Source of the DNA: Ciona savignyi
Taxonomy: Eukaryota > Chordata > Ascidiacea > Phlebobranchia > Cionidae
Direction of reading: 5' to 3'
NCBI GenBank assembly: GCA_000149265.1
Contig: CH003412.1
Coordinates: forward strand, 5,298,799-5,362,798
Length of the DNA stretch: 64,000 nt
Below, in pieces: positions 9,994 through 21,300 of the stretch; within the stretch, counting starts at the first letter, position 1; each line of letters opens with the position of its first letter. The notes beneath the pieces are model-generated. The model was not told the origin of the DNA. It made no database searches and saw only the letters and a list, made by a program, of their open reading frames with translations. The translations under genes and the position numbers were made by a program.

Positions 9994-10829
9994 ATTACTT
10001 GAATATTTTTTTCGGTAATGCGGAATTTATATAAAATAGTAGTATTATTATACATAGCGCAACTTTGATTAAATTGCGTCTATAGTAATGAGAGCGATTT
10101 TGTGCTGTGTATGCAGGGAAAATACTGAAACAAATTTTTGAAATCACGTGCTCGCTTCGCTCGCGGTTGTCTAACCGGTTACAGAATCCTGGGTACGCCA
10201 CTGGTTGTCGTCATGGTTCGCTTGTTTAGTTTGAAAACAATCCATTCGTTTTTCGCTTGTACATTTTGGATTAGGCTATTTTTTGAGCTTTTGGAGGGTA
10301 AAAACAGATATTCTGTTGTAAAAGCTGCTCTTTTGTTGGCTGATACTGATTCTGGAAGCAGTTGTGCTTTATTTTCAAGTAGTTCTAGCAATGAAGAACC
10401 TTTTTGAAGATGTTTTTTATCAGTTTTGTTTTCCTGTGGCCATGTGTTTGTGTTTCATTGGGCAAGAGCAAAAAAAAAAATTGATTTGCGTTTTACGACG
10501 TCATCAGTCAAGTTGTGAGGTCATCACAAAAAGAGTAGTACAAAAATGGTCCAAAGATAATCATAAATAACTTTGCTACATACTGTTTTGTTTATAAATG
10601 AGAAAAAAAGATAGTTTTTGTTGATTTAAATAGAAACACATGACGTCATTGCACAATGCATGACGTCATCAAAATTTTACTAATGTAAAACAAAAGAAAA
10701 TTTATTACTGAACAACTTTTCTGTTGATCATATCATGCTTACATCAATAGTTTTTTGTACAGAAGCTTCTAACCTAAGGCAACTTAGCCGAAAAATGACC
10801 AAAAAAACAGACGGGAGTTAAAGGGTTAA

Positions 10830-11033
10830 ATGACTGTAAAATATCCATGTAGAATAAGTAACTTACCTTGTAAATCCAACCAGAATAGTATTGCATGTGA
10901 TATTTGCAATTACTGGCTACATGTAAAATGTTTAAATATTAATAAGCATGATCTTGCCAATTTTACCACTGATCAGCTTCCATACTTTTGTCTAATTTGC
11001 ATGGAAGAAAGTCCACCCCTCGTTTACTACTAA
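10830..11033 (+). CDS. PHD-finger-like fragment
   Basis: A 67-codon frame carries C-I-S-N-L-P-C, then CDICNYWLHVKC and YFCLIC: a Cys4-His-Cys3 spacing like a PHD finger. Such fingers occur in chromatin proteins and at the N-terminus of some invertebrate retrotransposon ORFs, which is the likelier origin in this repeat-dense stretch. The ATG overlaps the TTAA of the adjacent piggyBac-like element, so that insertion may have cut a longer frame. No reverse transcriptase follows. Probably a fragment rather than a working gene. Confidence 0.45.
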   Translation: MTVKYPCRISNLPCKSNQNSIACDICNYWLHVKCLNINKHDLANFTTDQLPYFCLICMEESPPLVYY

Positions 11034-11574
11034 CTTTTGGCATAATGGGATTAAGGTGTGGAAGCTGATCAATGATTCCCTTTAACATGCAGCCTACTCC
11101 TTGTTTTGTAAAAAAAAGTGCAATTAATAAATAACTGTATTTAGGTTTAGTATGAGGTACATCATACACTCAGTTAATATGTAGTAATTTATTTGGAGTA
11201 TTCTTCACAATATTAATATTTGCATTGGATAAATATATTTACTTTGTAATTGTGACCTGTAATTTCTTCAATGCAACTCTTCATACAGTGGTATTCATTA
11301 AGTGGCCATAAGACAAGTAATTGTATATGGCATATCATTTATATTTTATATTGTACTTTATTGCGTGAGAATGTGATGTAGGCTATTGTTTTGACTTCCG
11401 TTCTATATAACTGTACTACTATTTTATAACAAAAAACTATTTTAATGCTCAAGCATCTGTATAAAAACGTGTAATTCATTGAATATAATATGTAACAGTT
11501 TATTAATCATTTAATATAAATTCTGAATTGTTAATCCCTACTGTTACAATTATGGTATAAGTCAAATCTTTTTT
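11034..11574. other. Intergenic, nothing recognised
   Basis: AT-rich, no coding or repeat signature seen. Confidence 0.5.
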
Positions 11575-11609
11575 AATTATATATATATTATATATATATA
11601 TATATATAC
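11575..11609. repeat. (TA)n microsatellite
   Basis: Alternating TA run with one interruption. Confidence 0.9.
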
Positions 11610-11814
11610 AGATATTTTTTTTTTCTTATTTTTTTTAGGGAGGCGCCAAACTTGATAACTTTTGGGTTTTTTTTGGTGCCTTCCTGTTTTGCTGTAGTTT
11701 TTTGCCAGTTGCCACAGTATTTTATTTTATTTTTTGTCATTGTTGATTTTCAAATTGTTGGTGGTAAACGCTGCAGCGAAAGAAACAAAAATAAAAATTG
11801 TATTGTATTGTATA

Positions 11815-12070
11815 GGTCTGCTATGCCTAGCGCTAAATCCGCTATGTCGAGCACTAGATCCAGCGCTAGGTCAACTAGGTTCAGTGCCCTGCCCCAAACA
11901 CTAATTTAAAACCTGCCCTAAACACTAATCTTAACCCCAGAACTAACCCTAACTCCAACCCCATGTTTAAAATTAACTTTAATATCATAATCTTCCTTTT
12001 AGTGTACAGTTTCCCACTTTCCCTCCTTTTAGTTTTCCACGACCTAGCACTGGACCTAGCGCACTCGTAC
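11815..12070. repeat. AACCCTAAC-rich dispersed repeat
   Basis: The interior (11888-11978) has ACACTAATCTTAACCCCAG, AGAACTAACCCTAACTCCAA and CCCCATGTTTAAAAT; the same blocks recur in ATP synthase intron 2 at about 44068-44235. The edges have TAGCGCTA and GACCTAGCACTGG motifs that partly invert. It belongs to the foldback family described at 16135-16234. Confidence 0.6.
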
Positions 12071-12822
12071 AAAATGGAGAGACTGTCCTGTAGTACTTAG
12101 AGATAATGTTACTAAAGTAGTCAGAATATCACCAAAGTTGGATTAAAGGATCTTTTGCAGTTTGTTGGAGACAATAAAAGGTCATAACTAACTAGATCAT
12201 CTTTTTTTCTTGTAATTATTAGGTCTATTTTGTTCATGCATATATATCTAATATTTTTGGTAGGTTTGGTGTAGAAGTTATTTATGTTTTTCGCAGTGGT
12301 CTTGGGCTTATTTATTTTATTTTTTTAATTTATGCTGACATCACATTTTTACAAACGACAACAATATTTTTAGTAGGCCTTATGCACAGTAATACAGCAA
12401 AGGATGCAGCGAATATATTTTTGTTGTATATGCATACGCGATGCTTCATATTAAACTAAAAAAGCAATTGTAACCCTTCAGCTTTATTGAAGAAGTAGCA
12501 AAATTTTGTTAACACAACATTTTCACCTTTATTCAGTTTTCTCCCAATACATTTAATAGTAAATCTTCAAATTATATATATTGTCCTACTTGACCTGTCC
12601 CTTGAACCCAATAACCTTCTAGAATTTATATTTGGTTATCCAATATAAAAGTAAGAATGGAGGTAAGTGAATGTTTACTTTTTTATATAAGATATATTCC
12701 ACTGAGAAAGTTATATATTGGTCTAAAGCCCAATTTCTGTTTCTTAGACATTGTTTTATACTCCCGCAGCAATTATTTGCGGGATTGTGTGTCGTTGGCC
12801 TACCTTTACTGTACATCATATC
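12071..12822. other. Intergenic, nothing recognised
   Basis: AT-rich; the small ORFs here lack domains. Confidence 0.5.
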
Positions 12823-13112
12823 TGTCTGGTGGTTTAGTGCGACGCCTTTCAACCGAAAGGTTGCAGATTCGAAACTGGTCGCTAGCTAGCTGGCTGTGTC
12901 CTTGCGCAAGGCACTTAACGGACATTGCCTGAATCCAGAGGATTAATCGGTTCTGCTAAATTGAAGGAACGTGTGTATCATATACAAATACAACATTTAG
13001 CAATAGCTCCGGTAACCCGGCGGTGGGCGTTAGGTAATCTGACGATTGCCTGTGTGTTAAACCCCTTGGTTTTCTCATTTATGGAGATAAACATGAATAT
13101 CCTATCATATTT
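12823..13112 (+). repeat. SINE-1, near full length
   Basis: Best plus-strand copy. The tRNA-like head has a box A-like GGTGGTTTAGTGCGACG and a box B-like GGTTGCAGATTCGAAACTGG, followed by the body (CAAGGCACTTAACGGACATT, TTGAAGGAACGTGTGTATCA, AATCTGACGATTGCC) and an AATATCCTATC tail. The head implies RNA polymerase III transcription. It resembles the abundant composite SINE reported in Ciona. Confidence 0.9.
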
Positions 13113-13170
13113 TTCTAGTTTTTATATTATAGTGTTTTAATAAGTGCGATTTTGCTGTCATTTTGCACTA

Positions 13171-13272
13171 CTTCTAATTACTTTGGGAGCTCTTGGATTG
13201 CTTGGAACTCTTGGAGGGTTAGGCTTAGGGCTCCAAGAGCTCCAAGTAATCCTGTAGTAATTAGAGGCACCT
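13171..13272. mobile_element. Short foldback element (GGTRCCTCTAATTAC family)
   Basis: The arms carry CTTCTAATTAC...CTTGGAACTCTTGGAG and, inverted, GGTGCCTCTAATTACTACAG...CTTGGAGCTCTTGGAG, around a GGGTTAGGCTTAGGG loop. No coding capacity. Relatives at 16135-16234, 17137-17155 and 44007. Confidence 0.75.
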
Positions 13273-13744
13273 ATCATTTGATGTTTCTAGTCAAATGTAA
13301 CAATGTATATTCTAATTATACCGGTAAGTAAAAAAACTAAAAAACTAAATGTAATTGAACAAACATTGTGTCATTCCAATTGGTAAATGGTTGATTTCCT
13401 ATCACTCAGCTAATCAGTAATTTTCAATATCATATCTTTATACCAGGATAAAGGAAGAATACTTCAAAATTTTCCCTCATTTAACACTTCAAACTTCACC
13501 CAATTTGATCCACATACTGCTGATAAGAAAGTATGTTGTTAAATCGTAAATATACTTTTTAGATAATTTCTTTTAATTACTGTTCAGTTTTTTTACTGTT
13601 ATGTTCCTTTTTATGTGTCACATTTTTTTAACTTCTCCTATTTTTTACCTTGGCATAAAAAACACCAACTTAAAGTAAAATTAATTTATCTTTGCTATTA
13701 ATTTTTAATATACAATATCCTAATAAACTGAATTAAAAAACTTT
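13273..13744. other. Intergenic, nothing recognised
   Basis: AT-rich DNA up to the assembly gap. Confidence 0.5.
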
Positions 13745-13844
13745 NNNNNNNNNNNNNNNNNNNNNNNNNNNNNNNNNNNNNNNNNNNNNNNNNNNNNNNN
13801 NNNNNNNNNNNNNNNNNNNNNNNNNNNNNNNNNNNNNNNNNNNN
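13745..13844. other. Assembly gap, 100 N
   Basis: Exactly 100 N, a conventional placeholder of unknown true length. Confidence 0.99.
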
Positions 13845-15185
13845 GGTGGTAAGTGTGCCGACTGTTCAATTGCTCCCCTGGCACCCTTGGAATTTTGTGT
13901 TCCATAAATCCGAATTTAACTTAACAATTTATTTCCTATATAAACATTTTAAACATAATAACGTATATCTCTACTTTGGCATAATGATAAACTTTTGCGC
14001 TACTGTCAAAACCACAACTTTACGTCATTTGCATGTTGTTCATGCATCAATTATTATCAATTCAACATGCAACCATGAGAAGTGGCTTCGATGCAAAACT
14101 TTTCTGTTGTTGCAAACTTGTAATTAGTTGTTGCACCTTTTGTGCTGTATTTCCATTTTTATTACCTTAAGCTTTAATAGTTAAAATTCCAATCCTCGGA
14201 AATTAAAAATCCATTTGTGGGTAAAACCATGGGAAGAGCAAAAACCAATGCATTATACAACTATCAAGTGCAACATAATATATGATATTGGTTTCTTTCA
14301 TTTTTTTTAACAGGTTTGATTAATCTGTGCGAGTATTGAATCCTTTAAATTAATGCACATTATAATAATGCTTTAATTTCAAACAATACTGTGGCTATTT
14401 ATTGTCATTGTTTATAAAATATTTACATTTCACTATTCAAACAAGATAACATTTTTATACAAATATTTCATAGTTCTCCACAACACAAATTTAAAAATCT
14501 CACATTCCTTAATAGGCCTATACTGTATTGTATGCACAGCTGTACAATTGCATATGTCCTTTACGCAACAATTCAGAACATGGCTATTTCTTACAAAAAG
14601 GAAACTTTAAACAATATGCTTATGTGAGCATGTTAAGTCAGCATTAATCTAATTAAAATGGGCTTATGATTAAAGCTTTTTCTTTTTTCGTTAACCTTAT
14701 GAAGTGTATAAAGAATTTATTTACTGGAACTTAAAATGAAAAGATGAAAAAAAACTAATTAAAACAAAATTATCAAAAATCCCAAATGCCGTTGGTAAAT
14801 TCTACACAATTATGTCATTCTGAATTAAGTTTTAATTAGCTAAAAAGGTAAATTTAGGAAATCCATTTGAAGAAAAAGATGATCCATGATGTTTAGAACG
14901 TTAGTAGATGAACGAGCTTAGTCATTTTTCTGGTTAATACTATCTGCTGATTCATACAATATGTTGTCCACCATCATCTTTCTATCTTCGCTCGATAACT
15001 CGATCGTGTTGCATCTTTGGCGTCTGTCAATGTTGTAGAGGTAAAATAAACAAATTGTGGGAGCCAATTTAATGTGGGGTTCTGCTCAATTTTAATTATA
15101 GCCTGGTGCTGGAGAAGCAGGATTTATAGGCTTACCTTCCTGTTCCTATTGTGTCTGTTTGGAACCACCCCTTCTAGTTTAAATC
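13845..15185. other. Downstream flank of the discoidin/CUB gene
   Basis: AT-rich; no exon found on either strand. The 3' UTR of the minus-strand gene ending at 15360 must reach into it. Confidence 0.5.
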
Positions 15186-15315
15186 CTATTTGTACTTTAC
15201 ATCCACCCTATAATTAACACTTACATCCCACCTATACTTTACACTTACCCATCCACTCTATACTTTACACTTACATCCACCCCATACTTTACACTTACAT
15301 CCACCCTATAATTTA
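15186..15315. repeat. Minisatellite, ~22-bp unit, about five copies
   Basis: Unit TACTTTACACTTACATCCAC with small length changes, 45 bp beyond the stop codon of the discoidin/CUB gene and so probably in its 3' UTR. Confidence 0.85.
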
Positions 15316-15359
15316 AAGATCATTTCAACCTTCACACTGTATTCCTAGCTATACCACAC

Positions 15360-18300
15360 TCACTTAAAATCATGACCGTCGTCGGCATTACAATCATCCT
15401 CCTCATCGTAATAATCCGATTCTTCCACCTCATTTTCAAACGGAGCAATGCTCTCATCGCTGTGTTGGTGTTGTCTGTACGAAGTCTCCTGCTTCTTGTA
15501 GTGGGCCTGTGACCAAGACCACAGATTAGAAAGCAACATTTACCCAATGCCGAAATAATTAAAACTCCTCTTTGGACACCTGCCATGGTTTATTCTAATA
15601 ATTCCTGTATAATAGACTGTAGTTTCATGATTATAGGTTAAATTGTTTTAGAGCAAAAACTTAACATAATATCGTTAACACTATAGGCAATTCTAACCCA
15701 AATAATTTGTAGACGAAATACCAGCGTGGTGTAAATTCTTATACTATCTAATTAATCAGTAACAGGATAACCCCTAATTCCACACATGCTAGTACGATAC
15801 CGTAAGAAATATGGTCTGACACATGCAATAAAGCCTGTCAAGGATACGATTCAAACCCACAACCATAGACTAGAATATAGAGATATGTTCTATGTTTGCT
15901 CATTTTACCTTTGCTCCCCGCACACCACGCCCCACTTCTCCTGTGTTCGGGCATTCTTCAATAGAAAAGTAAATCCGGCTTTCTCTACTTGGCGCTCGTC
16001 TGATTGTACCCTGCATGGATTGCACAGTAATGCACCCCATACGCACAGTTAAGTGACTTGAGCTATTACCGTGTGTAAATAATCAGACACAACAGCTTTA
16101 GAATTTAGTCACGCCATTAGATACCACTGGATTAGGGGTGCCTTAATTCTTACAGGATCGCTTGGAGCGCTTGGAAGCCTAACCCTTACTCTAACCCTTA
16201 CCCCCAAAGCGATCCTGTGGTAATTAGAGGTACCGTGGAATTAGAACAATTCAGAGTGGCTTGCGCAGGTGCACAGCCATACATCTGATATTCACACTTA
16301 AATATTGGATGGACTACAATGGTTAAACAAAATCTTTAGTAGCCTAATATATTAAGCTTTTAGGGTGTGTGATTATATACTTTAATAAAGAAATCAATAT
16401 ACCTGGTGGCTAAAGCTGTCAGAAACGTGTTCGATTTGGTTGGTTGAAGCAATGGAGAAGTCATAGGCTTGATTCTGTACGTTACTGCTAGTGGAATGTG
16501 GTTAGTTGTTTACAATCATGTTTGGTGGGTTTACTTGTTGTCACTTTGACATATTTCATTACCAGTAGCACATAATACATGGTTTCTTTGTTTAACAGCA
16601 GCAAATATTTGTATAAATGGGAACTTTTATCATTTTTCATTTCAAAATGGTACTTTTGCATTGTTATATTAAGACATTTACAGTGCTATAACAACATAAA
16701 GGGATTTTCAATTTACAAAACAAAGTTAACGTTTATGTTTGTTATTGCTTCAAATCACCTTGAATTTTGGGCGTTTCGAAACGAACCCTGTATACTGTGG
16801 GTATTCCCCACAATATGCTGTCTACAGCACAAAATCAACCCGATGAGGATTACAACAATGAGTAGCCCCGATACTGATGCCAACCCGATGATTATCAGTT
16901 TCCCCATTTCCTGGGTGAAAAGTGTTTGTGATGTCATAGTTTAACTCATTTTGTTATTAAGTGAAAGTTCGAAACGTAACAACTGTAATACCATTTTAAT
17001 CACAGGAATGTAACAACTGTAAATAGCTTTTAATTACAGGAATCAAAAACAGCAGATAAATCCTACTAGTCATCCAATGATTTTTGTATATTTGTATAAT
17101 TTAAATTCTTCATCACAGATTTTCTTTTTGGGTTATATGTAATTAGAGGTACCTAGGTCTAAATAAATCATTCCGACAGATATTTTTCTAGTTCTTCATG
17201 AATAAGCATGGGGAATCCCCAACTAAGACGCGACGCTTGTCGTGATTCCAATAGTGTGATGTCATAATTATGTATATAATATCAAACCTCTGTGACAATT
17301 GCACTGGGGGCATCATTTTTGGTGTTATCGTGGCTGGGTTTAGGCGGGACTTCAGTTGGTTGATTTGTCTGAGGAATACAATAAAAGATGAAATCATCAT
17401 TCTAAACATACCTTATCTTTTCTATATTGCCTGATTTTCTCTTTGCCTTAATCTATTGTAGCTAATTGCTTCTGTCCATTCATATTTTGTTTTTATTTGT
17501 TGTTTCATGTAGACAGACACAAATGAAGCAAATATTGTTTAAGTTCATGATGTTTGCTTTTTTAAAACCAGAGCTATGTTTTTGAGGGATGTGGTAAAAG
17601 AAAGAACCAAATAACAAAAATGAATTTTCCAACTGATAACATGGCCGCAGTTTTATTTTTTTTGTTCTTCAACCAGTTACCTGTATATCTTGGTGTTTGC
17701 CTTGTGTCGTTGGGATAATTGCGGTTGTGATGTCATAAGGTGTAGTGTTAGGCAAAGTTGTACTTTCAGCATTTCTTGCTTGAGTTGTTTCTGTATCAGG
17801 AAAACTACAGTTTACAAGCACATTTTACCACATATGAGTTGGTATTTTACAGTTTTAGATGTTTAATTCATTTATATCCTTGTGGGTTAATCCAGGATAC
17901 ATTAATATTGTAAAGCACTGTATGCGCACAATCAGTATTAAATAATAGTTATCTTCCTACTAATTGTTGTTGTTGTTCTTCTAGTTGTTGTTGATGTTGT
18001 AGTTGTAGTTCTCAACACCTCATAACTTGCATTGAATCCCCTGTGGATTGATTGGCTTTCTTATTTAATACGGCTATGCGTCAGTAAACTGCATAGCCGA
18101 TTTATTGTCAGTTAAACACTTAAAAATTAATAAACTTTGAACTGATGTACCAAACATGAAAGCAATCACTCGCTGTGAAAGCTTACACAATATTTTACTT
18201 TACGATTGGGCTTTACTGCGGGACAGTTAGAAGAAGAGAGGAACTATTCTTTGACAAAAAATAGCAGGATGAAGTACATTCGTCACTAACTTGAGCGGCT

Positions 18301-21300
18301 CGCGTTAAATCATTGTATAACCTGTCCCGTTCATGTAAATGACAAAGTATCCCGTCCCACTTATATTCTCAGATTAGTAAAGCCCTTACTATTGCACTTT
18401 ACTTTCTATCACTTTTAAGTACAGAACAATGTCTAATTAAAGAAAAAAAATAGGACAAAATTTTAGACTCTGAAGTCTGATAATTTTAAACTTACTAAGC
18501 ATTTGACAAGAAATGGATGTCAGTATCTTAACTGTTTCTTATTACTTGATTTGTCAGTTACCCCATTATTAGAATCAGGGTACAATAGCACAGCTGTATC
18601 AATCATACATCTTCATACCGTCTCTGGTTGATATCATCTGATATGAAAACAATTTTCATCACGCCACTGTGTGCAACCAACGGTTGAATGTTAAGTTGAT
18701 TGCAGTACGCTCCCAGTCTGTGGTGGTTGCTTCCTCCGTCATATATCGAAACAATGTCATACGTGCAGTTTACATGTTCTTCTAAGTCGAAGTCGTGGAA
18801 GGTTATCTGGGGGGGGATATTTATTTTAAGTTTTTAACAAGGAAAACTACAGCCTTTACAAATGTTATAAACTGCACAATTTTAATTGATGTGACGATTA
18901 CTACAATTATCCTTACTGTGGAAATTAAGTTTGCTGCTTAAAAAATTTCATCTAACACATTCGTTGGTCCATCTATCTCTTCACTTAATGGCACAATACT
19001 GTGTCCAGGTCCAGGTGTGCCTATATAGTTATGCTTAACATCAACTGTCACAGTGCAGTCAGGAGACCTAATGTTTCCTGTTTTTTTTAACTATAATTAC
19101 AAAGGTTTTATCTTTTAAAAAAAAAATTATTTCTTAATGGTTAGGTAACGTAAAATAATAAATTATGCATTATAGAGCATTTAACTACTCTTTTTAGTCT
19201 CTATATGCGTGCATAATAGCAGTAATCAAATGCCATAAAAATCTTCATCATTTTCCTATAAAACAGTTAGCACTCACTTTAATATCGTGTTGCGCAGTGG
19301 CTCTGATGATCCATTCACACCTCAGATTTGCTTCATAGAGGTCAGGGTAGTTCCTCGTTTTAATGAGTCCTCTAGGTGAGGTAAGGTCGCGTGCTCCTCC
19401 ACAACCTGATGCAGGGATCGTCTGATACGTTGCGTAAAATCCTGGAAGTCAAAATAATAAATTGTTTAACCTGCGTCAGATATAAAACCAATACAGTCAA
19501 AATTGGAGGATAAAATTGTAAATGAAGAAATATTACAATAAAAGTTTCTAGGACACAAAGTACACTTCATATTTAGGAAAAGTACACATCATATTTAGCA
19601 AAACCTAAATCTTTATTCTAAAGGGGTGCGATTTTAAAGACTCTTTGCTTCAATTTAAAAAACCAAATGTTCTATTCTAACCTTTTGCGCTAACCGCCGC
19701 GTTAGTATGGAACACAACTCTGATCATGTTGGATATTGATATGAAGTTTGGTGGGCGCTTGTTTCCACAGTAATTGTGTTCTGATGAAGTTTTGTACACC
19801 CCTCTGTCTATGTTTACTATCTGAAAAACAAGAAGTACACTTCTTCATGCCCAGTATAGCTTGACAATGCTCTTCAAAAAAATTTAAATGTGAATGTAAT
19901 ATGACACATTTTGTAAACTGTCAATTAATTTTTGTTGGATTTATGAAATGTGTTACAAATTCGCTGAGAACATATTTCTGCCTTATAAGTTTAAACAACT
20001 CTTGGTCACAAAAAGGTGATATTTGTGTTTAATAAGTTGAATATTTCTTCTCAGTTCATCTTTAAATTTTACCTAAATATACAAATGGATACAATCCATT
20101 TACCCAATGTTATCAAAATCAGTGTTACTACATTCTGGGATATAAGAGCATTTCCTTAAATAAACACAATCAAACATTAACCAGTAGACACATTCAAATA
20201 AACGCATTTAAACCTGAACCAGTTTAATCACTGCTAATTGAAAAAAACTGTAAACACTCACCTGCAAGCTATCACCCAAGCAATTTGATCCTGGGTATCG
20301 CATCACTTGAGTGATTTTCATATCGACAAACGCTATCTGTATCACCTGCATATATATAAAGCTGTGTTAAACATCTGCGCTTTTAACACAAACCTTAATG
20401 CCCGTACCTTATCAGGGGAGCTGTAAATGTCCCACACGCAGTACGCGTTATTGGTGTAAGGCTCTGGGTAATTCATAGAATGAAAGTGTCCACGGGCCTC
20501 CTTCAATACCTTGGGGAATTCGGTTGCAATTTTAAGTTGACTATAAACCTGATGTTTATTATATGTTTATTGCATAACATCAGGCAAATAAAAAAGAATC
20601 ATTTTAGTTTATAAAACTGGTAGGATAGAAAAAAGCAACCAACTCAGCGTCGCTGTTTAAAGGTACTTAATGCAGTTGTTCTTTAAAATCCTTAAAAACT
20701 TGCTAAAAATTGTTGTAAGTTTCAAACATCTCCATACTATTCAACCTTATAAATAAACTGGATCTACTCACTAAACAAATTTACCTGGGGACCCCCACAA
20801 CCAGATGCGTTGACAAACACGTATCTCGCTTTGAAACCTGTTCTCTGCTCATAGTGATCGGTCATGAATTGAACCTGAAATTAGGAAAATTGTTTGTTTT
20901 TTTGGTTGTAATTATGCCCACAGTCAAGTTGACATAATAGTTTGTGTGTTGTTCAAAGTCAATTTTGACAACTTATTATATATGAAACAGTTAAAGGGAT
21001 GTTAAGTGGCTTAATGAATGTACAGAGTAATAAACCTCATGCTTACATTCCATTCTGAGGGTTCTATAGTATGTGAATAATCGGACATGACATTATTAAA
21101 TAATGTTTAGTTTGGCACAGCTGATCACACATTCATTGCCACCATTTGTTTAAGGTAGGTTTATAAAGAATATACAAATCTGCACAACCTTCATAATATT
21201 CATTGTTGAGCTGAATGATCCAGGTTGTTTGTCTCCACATAACTTTCCCAGCGATTTCTCTGTGTTTCCAATCACGTCCAGAATCTAAAATACTTTGGGT

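Larger units (their letters stand above)
8563..10203. mobile_element. Non-autonomous hAT element, 1641 bp
   Basis: Ends CAGTGGCGTACCTAGC and, inward from the right, CAGTGGCGTACCCAGG. They are flanked by a perfect 8-bp duplication GTTGTCGT (8555-8562 and 10204-10211). It is inserted within the piggyBac-like element and itself hosts the insertion at 9410-9993. No transposase frame survives. Confidence 0.9.
8327..10825. mobile_element. piggyBac-like MITE containing nested hAT elements
   Basis: Left end CCCTTTTAACTGCG and right end, read inward, CCCTTTAACTCCC are flanked by TTAA at 8323-8326 and 10826-10829, the piggyBac target signature. Without the nested hAT copy it would be about 850 bp, close to the 875-bp relative at 50541-51415. 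The right half carries TGACGTCA palindromes as that relative does. No transposase frame. Confidence 0.7.

Noticed and set aside
11888-11978. Interstitial telomere repeat
   Set aside because: AACCCTAAC-like but irregular, and shared with dispersed foldback elements, so not a true telomeric tract.
12823-12900. Possible tRNA gene (box A and box B spacing)
   Set aside because: The same head occurs with a conserved body and (CCTAT)n tail throughout the window, so it is a SINE and not a functional tRNA; no proper cloverleaf acceptor stem is evident.
15186-15315. CRISPR-like array of short repeats
   Set aside because: Head-to-tail minisatellite without spacers, in a eukaryotic genome.
16579-16944. 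121-codon plus-strand ORF
   Set aside because: Antisense shadow of the transmembrane exon of the discoidin/CUB gene.
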